A DNA stretch of 64,000 nucleotides. It comes from JABDBL01 sp963845445 (lineage in GTDB: Bacteria; Cyanobacteriota; Vampirovibrionia; Obscuribacterales; Obscuribacteraceae). The position numbers and the translations under genes are program-made. The notes under the pieces were generated by a model, which was given only the letters and a program-made list of their open reading frames with translations, did not search any database and was not told where the DNA came from. The stretch is taken from NCBI GenBank assembly GCA_963845445.1, contig CAWJSE010000002.1, positions 1,550,001-1,614,000 of the forward strand. The letters run 5' to 3'. Positions 54,068 to 62,427 of this stretch are shown piece by piece; position 1 is the stretch's first letter; each line of letters opens with the position of its first letter.

Positions 54068-55984
54068 GTGGTCTATAGCTCGCTCATTCAGAATGTGATG
54101 TTGTCAGGACAAATTCAATCACCCAGCGCCTTAAGCACCGATCAAAGCGGCGGTGACAGCATTTGCATTCTCGAAAATAGTCCCACTTTGATGGACGAAC
54201 TAGTCGAACTTTTAATTGCGAAGAGAAAATTCGAAATATTGCTGATTGATTCTCAGAAAAGTGGCTTTTTATTTCCGGTTGAAATATTTTTTCAAGCAAC
54301 TAATTTAGCCAAGCAATTATTAGAAATAGAAGGCTCGCTCGTTTTTCTTACATCTAATCGAGCTCTGGCACTTAAAAAAGACTCGCTTCTCGGCGCACTG
54401 TCTATGAGCACTTTCGCCAGTTACGCAGAGCTTTTTGATCATTCTCCGGCTCTGGCAAGGCACGTCGAAGAAACCACTACCAGAACCAAAATATTGCCAG
54501 AAAACACAGATCTAACTCAGCAGGTTCTTATGTCTTCCGTACCAGTTCTCAAAGAAGCTGGTATCAAGGCTAAAGGGACTAGACAATCAACCAGTAAGGC
54601 TGGTCTGGTTATAAGCGCTATCGACAGTTTCACACCAATCAGCGCTATTTGTTTGCGTCTAACCGAAAACGATAAAATGACAACCGAACAAATATTGCAA
54701 GAAATCAAAGCTTTAGAAGTGCAAAAATTCATTTACCCTATATTTCCCAAAATTCCTTTTTTGGTCAATTGCTTTCGCAGCCGTGCTTCTTTTACACTCA
54801 AAGACTATTTATTAGCATCACAACTTATAAATCCTTCTCAATTCGATGAAATAATGGTCGGTGGCGTCTTTAGACCAGGCAAAGAAGCCACTTATATAGG
54901 CGGTCAATTACTGAAAATGCGCCATATAAATGCACGCCAGCTCGAAGTGGTAATGCAAGATTTGGCTTTTTATGGACAAAAGGGGAGCTTGGAAAGCAAT
55001 AAGCTTATCAAAGCCTCTGGGGACGAAGCGCAATTACAAACATTAGTCGGGTATTTAGGCACGACAGACCCTGCAAACTTGTTGCAAAATTTTGCTCAAA
55101 ACAGAGATACTGGGGTTCTCTCGGTTGAACACCACGATTCCCATTTCCGTGCTCACTTTGAAGAAGGACGCTTACTGCACGCCAGAATCGGCAAAATCAC
55201 TGGCAATAAAGCTATTGTTGAGTTTGTCAGTGCTTGGCGAGAAGGTATTTTCGTCTTCATTCAGCGGAAACCACCGCCAGATCTAGTTATTGAACCATGC
55301 AAACTAACAAAGAATTTAGACAAGTTACTTTTGGAATCCGCACTAGCGAAAGATAATATGGATCAAGACCTGCTTGCTCTGCCAAAAAAATTAGACGTAT
55401 TACTTGAAAAATTACCCGATCCGCGTAAATTCCTTGACCAAGAAGGTGCCCAAACTGCCATAAAAGATCCCAAAGACAATTCTCCTATCCAGCCCAAAGA
55501 AATAGTATTGATGAAAAGACTATGGGCCGAATTAGATGGCTTGTCAAAGTTATCTGATGTAATGAAAAGAATGGGCGATGTGGCGCGCTACGAGGGTATT
55601 AGAACCGCCCATCTGTTGGTGCACAACGGTCTAAGCCATGTTCCCGAAACTGATTTAATGCAACCTCTAGAAAAATTCAACTTGATTTGTAGCCATATTG
55701 CAGAAAGAATTGGACTTGAGCGTAGCATGGCCTTTTTGCGTCTTAGTTTACGCGACTCACTGGGATATTCCGCCCGAGCTCAACTATATATCATAAGCTC
55801 AGCTGGCGAATTAGGTATAGATCAAGGTGCTGCCCTTTCCGCTCATGCTTCATTGTCACAAGTATTACAAGACGTTGAAGACTGGCAAGTAAAATACATA
55901 GAATATGTAAGCCAAGAGATGAATCCGAATGAACTTATGACAATTATTCAAGCAGTACACACGGATGAGTTAAGTAAAACTTAG
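54068..55984 (+). CDS. Multidomain regulator with STAS-like N-terminus and DUF4388 (PATAN) domain
   Basis: 638 aa. Residues about 30-115 have a STAS-like pattern (FEILLIDSQKSGFLFPVEIF; GSLVFLTSNRAL). The middle (about 245-310) resembles the N-terminal domain of GspE/PilB (LKDYLLASQLINPSQFDEIM; YIGGQLLKMRHINARQLEVV). Residues about 322-410 are a DUF4388/PATAN domain (GYLGTTDPANLLQNFAQNRD; FEEGRLLHARIGKITGNKA). The C-terminal 200 residues are helical. PATAN domains occur in response regulators controlling pili and photo- or chemotaxis in cyanobacteria. No pilus genes nearby. GTG 54068 used; ATG 54098 possible. Confidence 0.75.
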   Translation: MVYSSLIQNVMLSGQIQSPSALSTDQSGGDSICILENSPTLMDELVELLIAKRKFEILLIDSQKSGFLFPVEIFFQATNLAKQLLEIEGSLVFLTSNRALALKKDSLLGALSMSTFASYAELFDHSPALARHVEETTTRTKILPENTDLTQQVLMSSVPVLKEAGIKAKGTRQSTSKAGLVISAIDSFTPISAICLRLTENDKMTTEQILQEIKALEVQKFIYPIFPKIPFLVNCFRSRASFTLKDYLLASQLINPSQFDEIMVGGVFRPGKEATYIGGQLLKMRHINARQLEVVMQDLAFYGQKGSLESNKLIKASGDEAQLQTLVGYLGTTDPANLLQNFAQNRDTGVLSVEHHDSHFRAHFEEGRLLHARIGKITGNKAIVEFVSAWREGIFVFIQRKPPPDLVIEPCKLTKNLDKLLLESALAKDNMDQDLLALPKKLDVLLEKLPDPRKFLDQEGAQTAIKDPKDNSPIQPKEIVLMKRLWAELDGLSKLSDVMKRMGDVARYEGIRTAHLLVHNGLSHVPETDLMQPLEKFNLICSHIAERIGLERSMAFLRLSLRDSLGYSARAQLYIISSAGELGIDQGAALSAHASLSQVLQDVEDWQVKYIEYVSQEMNPNELMTIIQAVHTDELSKT

Positions 55985-56129
55985 TGGCTGTGCTTATCAG
56001 TTTATATCTCTTATACCGCTGCTTCGGCTTCGTCCCTCGCCTCAACGCGCGTTTCAACGCCTCGCTAGCGGATGGCTCACCGCCATCCTTGCTCTGCTGT
56101 GCTTCCCAGTTTAAACTAATAGGGTTAAG
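55985..56129. other. GC-rich palindromic intergenic patch
   Basis: Between the DUF4388 gene and the thiolase. Positions about 56015-56110 are markedly GC-richer than their surroundings and carry a perfect seven-base hairpin GGATGGC-TCACC-GCCATCC (56070-56088), the palindrome ACGCGCGT and a second small GC-rich inverted repeat. There is no T run, so not a typical terminator. Possibly a mobile intergenic repeat. Confidence 0.55.
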
Positions 56130-57341
56130 ATGGTGAGGGAAATGAAAAAGGCTTTTATTATCGATGCTATGCGCACCCCAATTGGACGCTATGGCGGTAC
56201 ACTGAGATCCTGCCGACCTGACGATTTAGCCGCTCTTTTAATTAAAAAAATAATCGACCGCAATAACATAGACCCGCAACAAATAGAAGACGTGATCTTG
56301 GGTGCTGCCAATCAAGCAGGCGAAGACAATCGCAATGTAGGCCGCATTGCCGCTCTTTTAGCCGGTTTACCGGTTGAATGCGCAGGAGCAACGGTCAATA
56401 GACTTTGCGGCTCGGGATTAATGGCAGTAAATGAAGCCTGCAAATCAATTATGCTTGGCGAAGGCGATTTGTTTATTGCTGGTGGCGTAGAGTCTATGAC
56501 GCGCGCGCCCTTAGTAATGGCTAAAGCAGAGGAAGGATTTCCTCGCGGTAATCCAACGTTATTTGATACTACTATTGGGTGGCGCTTCATCAACGAAAAA
56601 TTGGCTTCGCTTTACCCTCCACTTTCTATGGGCGAAACTGCAGAAAATATCGCACAAAAATATTCTATCGGACGCGCCAGACAAGATGAGTTTGCTTTAG
56701 AAAGCCAAAAGCGCTATTCACAGAATAAAGACAAATTAGCGAAAGAAATTATTCCGGTTCCGATAGCAACGAACAAAAATAAAGAGCCTAGCTTAATAAC
56801 TGAGGACGAGCACCCAAGACCACAAACCACTATTGAAGATTTAAGCAGATTGAAACCGGTCTTCAAAAAAGATGGAACAGTAACAGCGGGAAACTCTGCT
56901 GGTATTAATGATGGTGCCGCAATGCTACTTATCGCCTCAGAAGAAAAGGTCCAAGAACTCGGGCTAAAGCCTATGGCTAGCTATGTGACTTCTGCTGTTG
57001 CCGGAGTCGACCCTTTATTCATGGGGATTGGTCCCGTTCCAGCTACAAGAAAAGCTCTGGCTAGAGGAGGACTCACACTCAAAGATATTCAATTAATTGA
57101 GATAAACGAAGCTTTTGCTGCTCAAAGTCTGGCATGCATTGATCAGATAGGATTAAATCACTCTATTGTGAATGTCAATGGTGGCGCCATTGCTCTCGGG
57201 CATCCCTTAGGCTCAAGCGGAGCTCGTATTCTAACCACTCTTTTATACGAGATGCGCCGACGGCAAGTGAAATATGGTTTGGCTACTATGTGCATTGGTG
57301 TAGGACAGGGTATAGCTACAATAGTTAAATTGTTAGATTGA
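56130..57341 (+). CDS. Acetyl-CoA acetyltransferase-type thiolase
   Basis: Condenses or cleaves acetyl-CoA with a 3-oxoacyl-CoA. Nucleophilic Cys in TVNRLCGSGLMAVNEA; second-site motifs INEAFAAQSLA, GGAIALGHPLGSSGARI and the acid/base Cys in CIGVGQG. 403 aa. Motifs are also shared with 3-oxoadipyl-CoA thiolase, so pathway is open. Starts at ATG 56130 or ATG 56142; both have a purine-rich site. Confidence 0.93.
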   Translation: MVREMKKAFIIDAMRTPIGRYGGTLRSCRPDDLAALLIKKIIDRNNIDPQQIEDVILGAANQAGEDNRNVGRIAALLAGLPVECAGATVNRLCGSGLMAVNEACKSIMLGEGDLFIAGGVESMTRAPLVMAKAEEGFPRGNPTLFDTTIGWRFINEKLASLYPPLSMGETAENIAQKYSIGRARQDEFALESQKRYSQNKDKLAKEIIPVPIATNKNKEPSLITEDEHPRPQTTIEDLSRLKPVFKKDGTVTAGNSAGINDGAAMLLIASEEKVQELGLKPMASYVTSAVAGVDPLFMGIGPVPATRKALARGGLTLKDIQLIEINEAFAAQSLACIDQIGLNHSIVNVNGGAIALGHPLGSSGARILTTLLYEMRRRQVKYGLATMCIGVGQGIATIVKLLD

Positions 57342-57388
57342 ATTATCTTCAAAACTTTATCTTGTCGCTGCCCTTTGTCTATAAATCG

Positions 57389-58080
57389 TCATCGGTTTGC
57401 CATTGCGCCATACGTATCCAACCAACGAATATTTTTCCTAGTTCTTAGCATAGCAGCGCTTTTCAGAAGTTTGTCTAGAAGTAACTGCTCTCGTTTGTCT
57501 TTGGAGTCAAGCAATTGTTTAAGCGGTTGAATCCTGCTGATTGCTGAAAAAATAGAAAAATCAGCTACAAAAGCATTTATAGTGTTCTGTTCTAAATTTA
57601 TTTTCTGCGCTTTGCAATATTTGATAGAATGGCAATCTATATCCAAATCTTCAAAGTTTTTAGTCTGTTGTGTGGTCAAAACAAGCATATAACCTGATTC
57701 CATCATTAGCTTGCGTTGATTGACCAGAATTGATACCTGCTTTGGTCTGACTTGATACAAATCGTAGACAACAATATCCATTCCAGATTTCATGATAAAT
57801 ACGGTTGCTCCAGAAGCTATAGAAATAATACCTGCCTGAACATCTATAGAAATATCTCTTTCTGGACTGACAAGAAGGTTACCACGCTCAAGATTGAAAT
57901 AATTAGTCTTACTCACAAAGCCAGTCTTTTTGTTTCGGTAATGCGTGTTTCTAAAGCAACCCCATTTCCAATTGGGCCAGGACAGTGAGCACTCATTATG
58001 GGTCTGCAAGCATACGCAATGGGACATGTTATTTGTCCAATGAGTAAGAAAAAACAAAACAATGTACAAAGCCTATTCAT
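57389..58080 (-). pseudogene. FecR-like exported protein, frameshifted (paralogue A)
   Basis: ATG 58080, with GGAGGG six bases upstream, opens a signal peptide (MNRLCTLFCFFLLIGQITC) and about 50 more residues ending in TKRLAL and a stop. The downstream FecR-like body (NLERGNLLVSPERDISIDVQ; VIYD-like core; SGYMLVLTTQQTKNFED) lies in the next frame. Restoring one T at 57917-57919 joins them as ETKRLAFVSKTNYF, matching the paralogue at 58283. The frame from 58069 alone would have an implausible N-terminus without a signal. Function probably periplasmic sensing or surface; unknown. Confidence 0.75.
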
Positions 58081-58282
58081 AGGCTACCCTCCGTTCCCGA
58101 GAAAGTCGGATTTGCGTAACTAAAATAGTGCAAGCTCAGATAATTCAAAACATGATTCTAGGGTTATATTATCATTAGTTAATGAAATAGGATTAATAAA
58201 TTAACAAAATGCCACTTATCCGATGAAAACTCACTTTTCTATCGCCCATATATTCTGCAAAAAAAGCACAGCAGGCTTTTAT

Positions 58283-59062
58283 CTACAATATATTGACTGG
58301 AGCAATAGCAAAATGTCCGTGGCCTTTTAATATTTTTTCCACTATCGCTTTGTCTTCTCTATTTTTAGAAACTGATAATTGTCTCAGTGGTCCAATAGCA
58401 ATTATTGCCGCGGAAACAGAAAAATCTGCTATAAACCCTTTCATTATTTCGTGTTGAGCGTTCAAATCGAAGAACTGTACATTGCAATAAGCAATATGGT
58501 GGCAAGCTTCCAGATTTTCGAAATCCTTAACATCTTGTCCAGTTAAAACAAGCATGCGCCCAGGTTCTATATAAATCCTGCGCTTAGTCACCAGTATAGA
58601 GATTTGTTTGGGCTTTGTTTGGCATAAATCATAAATTACTAAGTCTTTCCCGGCATGCATAATAAAAGCAATTGCTCCCGATTTGACATCAATGTTTCCC
58701 AACCGAGTGCCAACAACGATATCTGTTTCTGGATTGAGTAAAATGTTTCCGCCTTCGAAATCAATATAATTGCGCATACTCCTGCTGCCTATATAAACCC
58801 CGTCTTTGGCTAAACGTTTAGCTTCATCATAGCCAATATGACAAGCATATATAGCCGCTCCGGGAATCGACGGAGTATCTGTTTCTATCGACTGACTTTG
58901 TTCTGGTATAGTACTTTTGTCTGCTGCCATTTGGTCCGCAGAGGGTGCGGGTACCACCACTATATCCGGTGGCAACTTCTCCTCCAGGGTATCACACAAA
59001 GCTTCATCACTAGGCTGTAAAACAGCAAAACAAAGCAGTATCAATATAGCCAATCGTTGCAT
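58283..59062 (-). CDS. FecR-like exported protein (paralogue B)
   Basis: 259 aa. Signal peptide (LAILILLCFAVLQPSDEALC), a Pro/Ser/Asp-rich linker, then a beta-rich body with ILLNPETDIVVGTRLGNIDV, IAFIMHAGKDLVIYDL and YIEPGRMLVLTGQDVKDFEN, a FecR-like arrangement. Clearly homologous to the neighbouring frameshifted gene (LVIYDLCQTKPKQISILV versus IVVYDLYQVRPKQVSILV). No sigma factor or TonB receptor nearby, so not a FecIR system. Confidence 0.7.
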   Translation of the reverse strand: MQRLAILILLCFAVLQPSDEALCDTLEEKLPPDIVVVPAPSADQMAADKSTIPEQSQSIETDTPSIPGAAIYACHIGYDEAKRLAKDGVYIGSRSMRNYIDFEGGNILLNPETDIVVGTRLGNIDVKSGAIAFIMHAGKDLVIYDLCQTKPKQISILVTKRRIYIEPGRMLVLTGQDVKDFENLEACHHIAYCNVQFFDLNAQHEIMKGFIADFSVSAAIIAIGPLRQLSVSKNREDKAIVEKILKGHGHFAIAPVNIL

Positions 59063-59416
59063 CGAACTAACAACCCAAAAAACAATAAGTTCCTTTCTAC
59101 TTCTTTTATTCCACGATATCTCTTTTCTGCATCTATGGCAGCCTTTAAATATATTTAAACGGCTTGCTAGGATATAGTGGCCATGCAGACTTTACTTGAA
59201 TAACATTGCCGCTCTAATAGGGACTCGCACTAACCCACTAAAACTCCGAAATAAATATATTGCCAACCAATTTATGATCCCAGATGCTTTTGCCAAACGC
59301 AATTCGTTGACTAATGCAACATTTAAAGAGCAATGGCATTATTATATATAAGTGTCATTGGCAGATTTTAGTTTGCCGATTAGTAGAAGCTAAAGAGATG
59401 ATTAAGTGTGAAATGT
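59063..59416. other. Divergent intergenic region
   Basis: About 350 bp between paralogue B (minus) and panD (plus). No gene, RNA or clear terminator. Promoters for both genes must lie here, but no convincing -35/-10 pair with standard spacing stood out. Confidence 0.35.
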
Positions 59417-59812
59417 ATGCGAAAAATGTTGGCGGCTAAAATTCATAGAGCTACAGTAACTCAAGCAAATGTTGATTATGAAGGCAGCATTGCTATATCA
59501 CCGATACTTCGAGAAGCAGCAGGATTAATGCCTTATGAAGCAGTGCAGATCTGGAATGTTACTTCTGGCACTAGATTCGAGACTTATGCCATCCCCACTA
59601 CCGAAGATAGCGAAGATATTTGTATCAACGGAGCAGCTGCACATCTAGCCAAGCCAGGTGATGTAATTATCGTGGCACGTTTCATTTGGCTCGCCGAGAA
59701 CGAATGCAAAAATTTCAAGCCTACCGTTGTTTTTGTAGACGCCAAAAACAAAATCAAATCAATAGAAGCAACAGAAACTAAGCTGAAGCAAACAACTAAA
59801 GCATTATCTTAA
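59417..59812 (+). CDS. panD: Aspartate 1-decarboxylase (pyruvoyl proenzyme)
   Basis: Makes beta-alanine from aspartate for pantothenate and CoA. The self-cleavage site Gly-Ser is in NVDYEGSIAISP near residues 24-26. Family start MRKMLAAKIHRATVT and the later TYAIP and INGAAAHLAKPGDVIIV are typical. About 131 aa. ATG 59417 fits the family start; GTG 59408 adds three residues. No panB or panC in the window. Confidence 0.94.
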   Translation: MRKMLAAKIHRATVTQANVDYEGSIAISPILREAAGLMPYEAVQIWNVTSGTRFETYAIPTTEDSEDICINGAAAHLAKPGDVIIVARFIWLAENECKNFKPTVVFVDAKNKIKSIEATETKLKQTTKALS

Positions 59813-59833
59813 ACACTACAAGCTAAATCAGCC

Positions 59834-60466
59834 TTATACCTGTTCCATCACTTTTGAATCTGGCAATTTGTATCCAGTAAGCTCTGACAAAGCGTGCATA
59901 ATTTCCCATGTTTTCGCTTCCAAGTCAGGGCCCGGTTCAATCAACTGCCCCACTCGAGCATAGCATTTACCGCGCTTCTGATTTGTGTCAATTAAGCCTA
60001 CCGGTAGTATTGGCAAATTATTGCTGTGAGCAAAATAAGCTGCACCGGTGTGAGGTGGTCCCAGCGAACCCCTTATTTTGCTGCGGGTACCTTCAATAAA
60101 AATTCCTAAAGACCAACCAGCTTTAACAGCCTGTTTGATTTTTTTTATAGAAGACAAACTTGGCTTTGTTCTGTCTATTGCTACTGCACCTAAAAGCTCA
60201 ATCAGGCGCTCCAAATAAGGGTTATCAAACAATTCTTTCTTAGCAATATAACAAATAGGTATTTGTGTAGCCACAGAAAGTATGGGCGGATCCCAGAGAG
60301 ATAGATGGTTAGAAACAATAACCATAGGCCCATCTATTTTCATGTTTTCTCGCCCAGAAACAGACAATTGTTTGAAAACAGTATAGAAAGGCCGAACGAT
60401 AAATTGCTCTGTGGCTAACTGTATAGCTGACCGAGATGGACTAAAAATAGGTCCCGTTTTGCTCAC
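59834..60466 (-). CDS. plsC: 1-acyl-glycerol-3-phosphate acyltransferase (PlsC family)
   Basis: Acylates lysophosphatidate in phospholipid synthesis. The HxxxxD catalytic motif is NHLSLWDPPIL and the substrate motif GIFIEGTRSKIRG. 210 aa, typical of soluble-looking bacterial PlsC with one amphipathic N-terminal segment. Starts nine bases after the stop of the TPR-NHL gene, so they are likely co-transcribed. Confidence 0.92.
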   Translation of the reverse strand: MSKTGPIFSPSRSAIQLATEQFIVRPFYTVFKQLSVSGRENMKIDGPMVIVSNHLSLWDPPILSVATQIPICYIAKKELFDNPYLERLIELLGAVAIDRTKPSLSSIKKIKQAVKAGWSLGIFIEGTRSKIRGSLGPPHTGAAYFAHSNNLPILPVGLIDTNQKRGKCYARVGQLIEPGPDLEAKTWEIMHALSELTGYKLPDSKVMEQV

Positions 60467-60474
60467 GCTTGTCT

Positions 60475-61587
60475 CTAAGGATTTGACTGACTGACCGCAT
60501 CAGTTGAATTTCGCGCCAAATTTATACGCACAATTGTGTTATCTTCTTGCTGACTAACAAATAAACTGCCTGATTTATCCATAGCTAAGTAATATGGTTT
60601 CTTCAAACCCGAAACTATCACTTGCGCAATACCAGCCGGGTTAATACGTGTGACAGTACCTGCCACATAATTTGCTACGTATATATTATTCTCTTCGTCA
60701 CAAAGAAGCCCAATAGGTCCTTTTACATTGATGCCCGTACTAAATTGACTCTTTTTACCATCCGGTGATAAGCGATCAATAGTGCTAGTAACGAAATTAG
60801 CCACATATAAATTGCCATTTCGATCAAAGGTCAATCCAGAAGGCGCGGAGAAGCCGTTAGCTATAACTTGCACTGAAATATTATCAATTAGTGCTACTGG
60901 ATTGGCAGCACTGGTTGGAGCGGCGGCAGCAACGCTGGCAACCGTTGTGCTAGCAGTACTGTTATTTGTAGTACTGCCACTGCTCAAACTTTGTTGATTT
61001 GCATTAGGAGCAGTAATATCGGTGTTAACACTGACAACACTGCCATTAGTGGAAGCTGCGGCAGTCTGAGCGGCAGCATTTTGGCTAGCGTCAACAATAT
61101 TTGTATTCGAGCCAGGATTAGCCAATTGCCCATCAAGTAAGGCCACTTTTTTCTGTGCATCAACAAAATGAGAGTTGTTTGGAGCAATAGCCATCAGATT
61201 TTGCCGAGCATCGGACAATTGATTCAAATCTATTAAAGCTAATGCCAATTGATAATGCGAATCAGCGTCTTCTGGCTTTACCCGCAAGGCTTCTTTAAAC
61301 CTAGGCACAGCCTCCTTAAGCCTTCTTTCGCTTTGATAAAGTACACCCAAATTGTATTGAGCATCGGCTAAATCAGGATCCAAATCCACCGCTCGCTTAA
61401 AAAAGATAATGGCTGACTCAGGGCTACCCTGTTTATAAGCACTTAAACCTAAATTGTAAAGACTAACTGCATGCGGATTCGCCCCAGCTGTATTGGGGGT
61501 ATTGCTAGGCACATCCGCCACGGCAACGCTACCACTGGTCAATATAAGCAAAATTAGTAAATTCAAAAGTCTTTTTCCTAGAATCAT
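60475..61587 (-). CDS. Exported TPR and NHL beta-propeller-type protein
   Basis: 370 aa. Signal peptide (LLNLLILLILTSGSVAVA), three to four TPRs at about 35-150 (YNLGLSAYKQGSPESAI; ADAQYNLGVLYQSERRLKEA), a Ser/Thr/Ala/Asn-rich linker (about 165-230), and then NHL/SMP-30-like propeller blades (GLTFDRNGNLYVANFVTS; GLLCDEENNIYVANYVAG; LAMDKSGSLFVSQQEDN). Only about three blades are present, so it may need a partner to close a ring. Operon with plsC. Confidence 0.82.
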   Translation of the reverse strand: MILGKRLLNLLILLILTSGSVAVADVPSNTPNTAGANPHAVSLYNLGLSAYKQGSPESAIIFFKRAVDLDPDLADAQYNLGVLYQSERRLKEAVPRFKEALRVKPEDADSHYQLALALIDLNQLSDARQNLMAIAPNNSHFVDAQKKVALLDGQLANPGSNTNIVDASQNAAAQTAAASTNGSVVSVNTDITAPNANQQSLSSGSTTNNSTASTTVASVAAAAPTSAANPVALIDNISVQVIANGFSAPSGLTFDRNGNLYVANFVTSTIDRLSPDGKKSQFSTGINVKGPIGLLCDEENNIYVANYVAGTVTRINPAGIAQVIVSGLKKPYYLAMDKSGSLFVSQQEDNTIVRINLARNSTDAVSQSNP

Positions 61588-61731
61588 ATGAAACTCCCGC
61601 TCTCTTTTATCATTTCACCGCTCAGTATCGTCTAATTGTCCCTCTAACGGGTATATCAAGGAATAAACCTTGCATAAATTTGTATATTAGCTAGAATTAA
61701 GAAGTGTTGTCAGCAGAAAGGCTGTGTATTT

Positions 61732-62157
61732 ATGAGAACTATGGGTCATATTGTTGCTTCCGCCGGAATCGGTCTAGCTAGTTATGCATATCACAAGTCT
61801 CCCCCAGCGGCAATTGCTAGTTTTTTAGCTGGCTGGTTAATCGACTTAGATCATATCGTAGATTATGTGCGCGCTCATGGTTGGACCCTCAATTGGGCAA
61901 AATTCAACGAAGCAGCGCACGAAAATTATAGTGGTAAGCTCTATCTTCCACTACATTCATTCGAATTATTAGCCCTTTTCTTTATGTTCTTTCGCGGCAC
62001 TCCCCGATTAAAACCTTACCGAGTAGGTATAACCGTATCCATATTGGCCCATTTGTTATTGGACCAAAAATGCAATCCTTCCCGCGGACCGCTCACTTAT
62101 TTTTTAGCCCATCGCATAAGGCACGGCTTTAATGCCGAATCAATACTAAAAGGTTAA
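61732..62157 (+). CDS. Membrane-bound metal-dependent hydrolase-like protein
   Basis: 141 aa with two or three hydrophobic segments. GHIVASAGIGLASYA at the start, LIDLDHIVDYV in the first loop and PLHSFELLAL with LAHLLLDQ later resemble the YdjM/DUF457-type membrane hydrolases with conserved His/Asp residues. ATG 61732 has AAAGG upstream. Its stop TAA is directly followed by the ATG of the next gene. Confidence 0.7.
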   Translation: MRTMGHIVASAGIGLASYAYHKSPPAAIASFLAGWLIDLDHIVDYVRAHGWTLNWAKFNEAAHENYSGKLYLPLHSFELLALFFMFFRGTPRLKPYRVGITVSILAHLLLDQKCNPSRGPLTYFLAHRIRHGFNAESILKG

Positions 62158-62418
62158 ATGCAAGATTTAAATCCTCCTGCAATTCCTTTCTTATTTAAAC
62201 TCGACGCGGAGCTCCAAAGATCTAAGTTTACTGTTTGGCGCAATATCTCCTGGAAAGACGGAAGTGAAATCCCTCTTTTTGCCTTTAAAAATTGCTGGAT
62301 TCCTTATCCGATATCTACAAGTATGCTAACGCATATAGAGCTCGGCAAACCCGCACTCGCAGCCATTCAGCGAGCTAAGGCAACTGAACTGCGTGAAAAA
62401 GCTAGAGATTCCAGCTAA
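62158..62418 (+). CDS. Small hypothetical protein coupled to upstream gene
   Basis: 86 residues, soluble, no recognised domain. Start ATG directly follows the TAA of the YdjM-like gene, so it is likely translated by the same ribosomes. N-terminal PPAIPFLFKLDAELQRSKF and C-terminal AIQRAKATELREKA are helical. Convergent with the TraB-like gene after nine bases. Confidence 0.6.
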   Translation: MQDLNPPAIPFLFKLDAELQRSKFTVWRNISWKDGSEIPLFAFKNCWIPYPISTSMLTHIELGKPALAAIQRAKATELREKARDSS

Positions 62419-62427
62419 AGATTTGTT

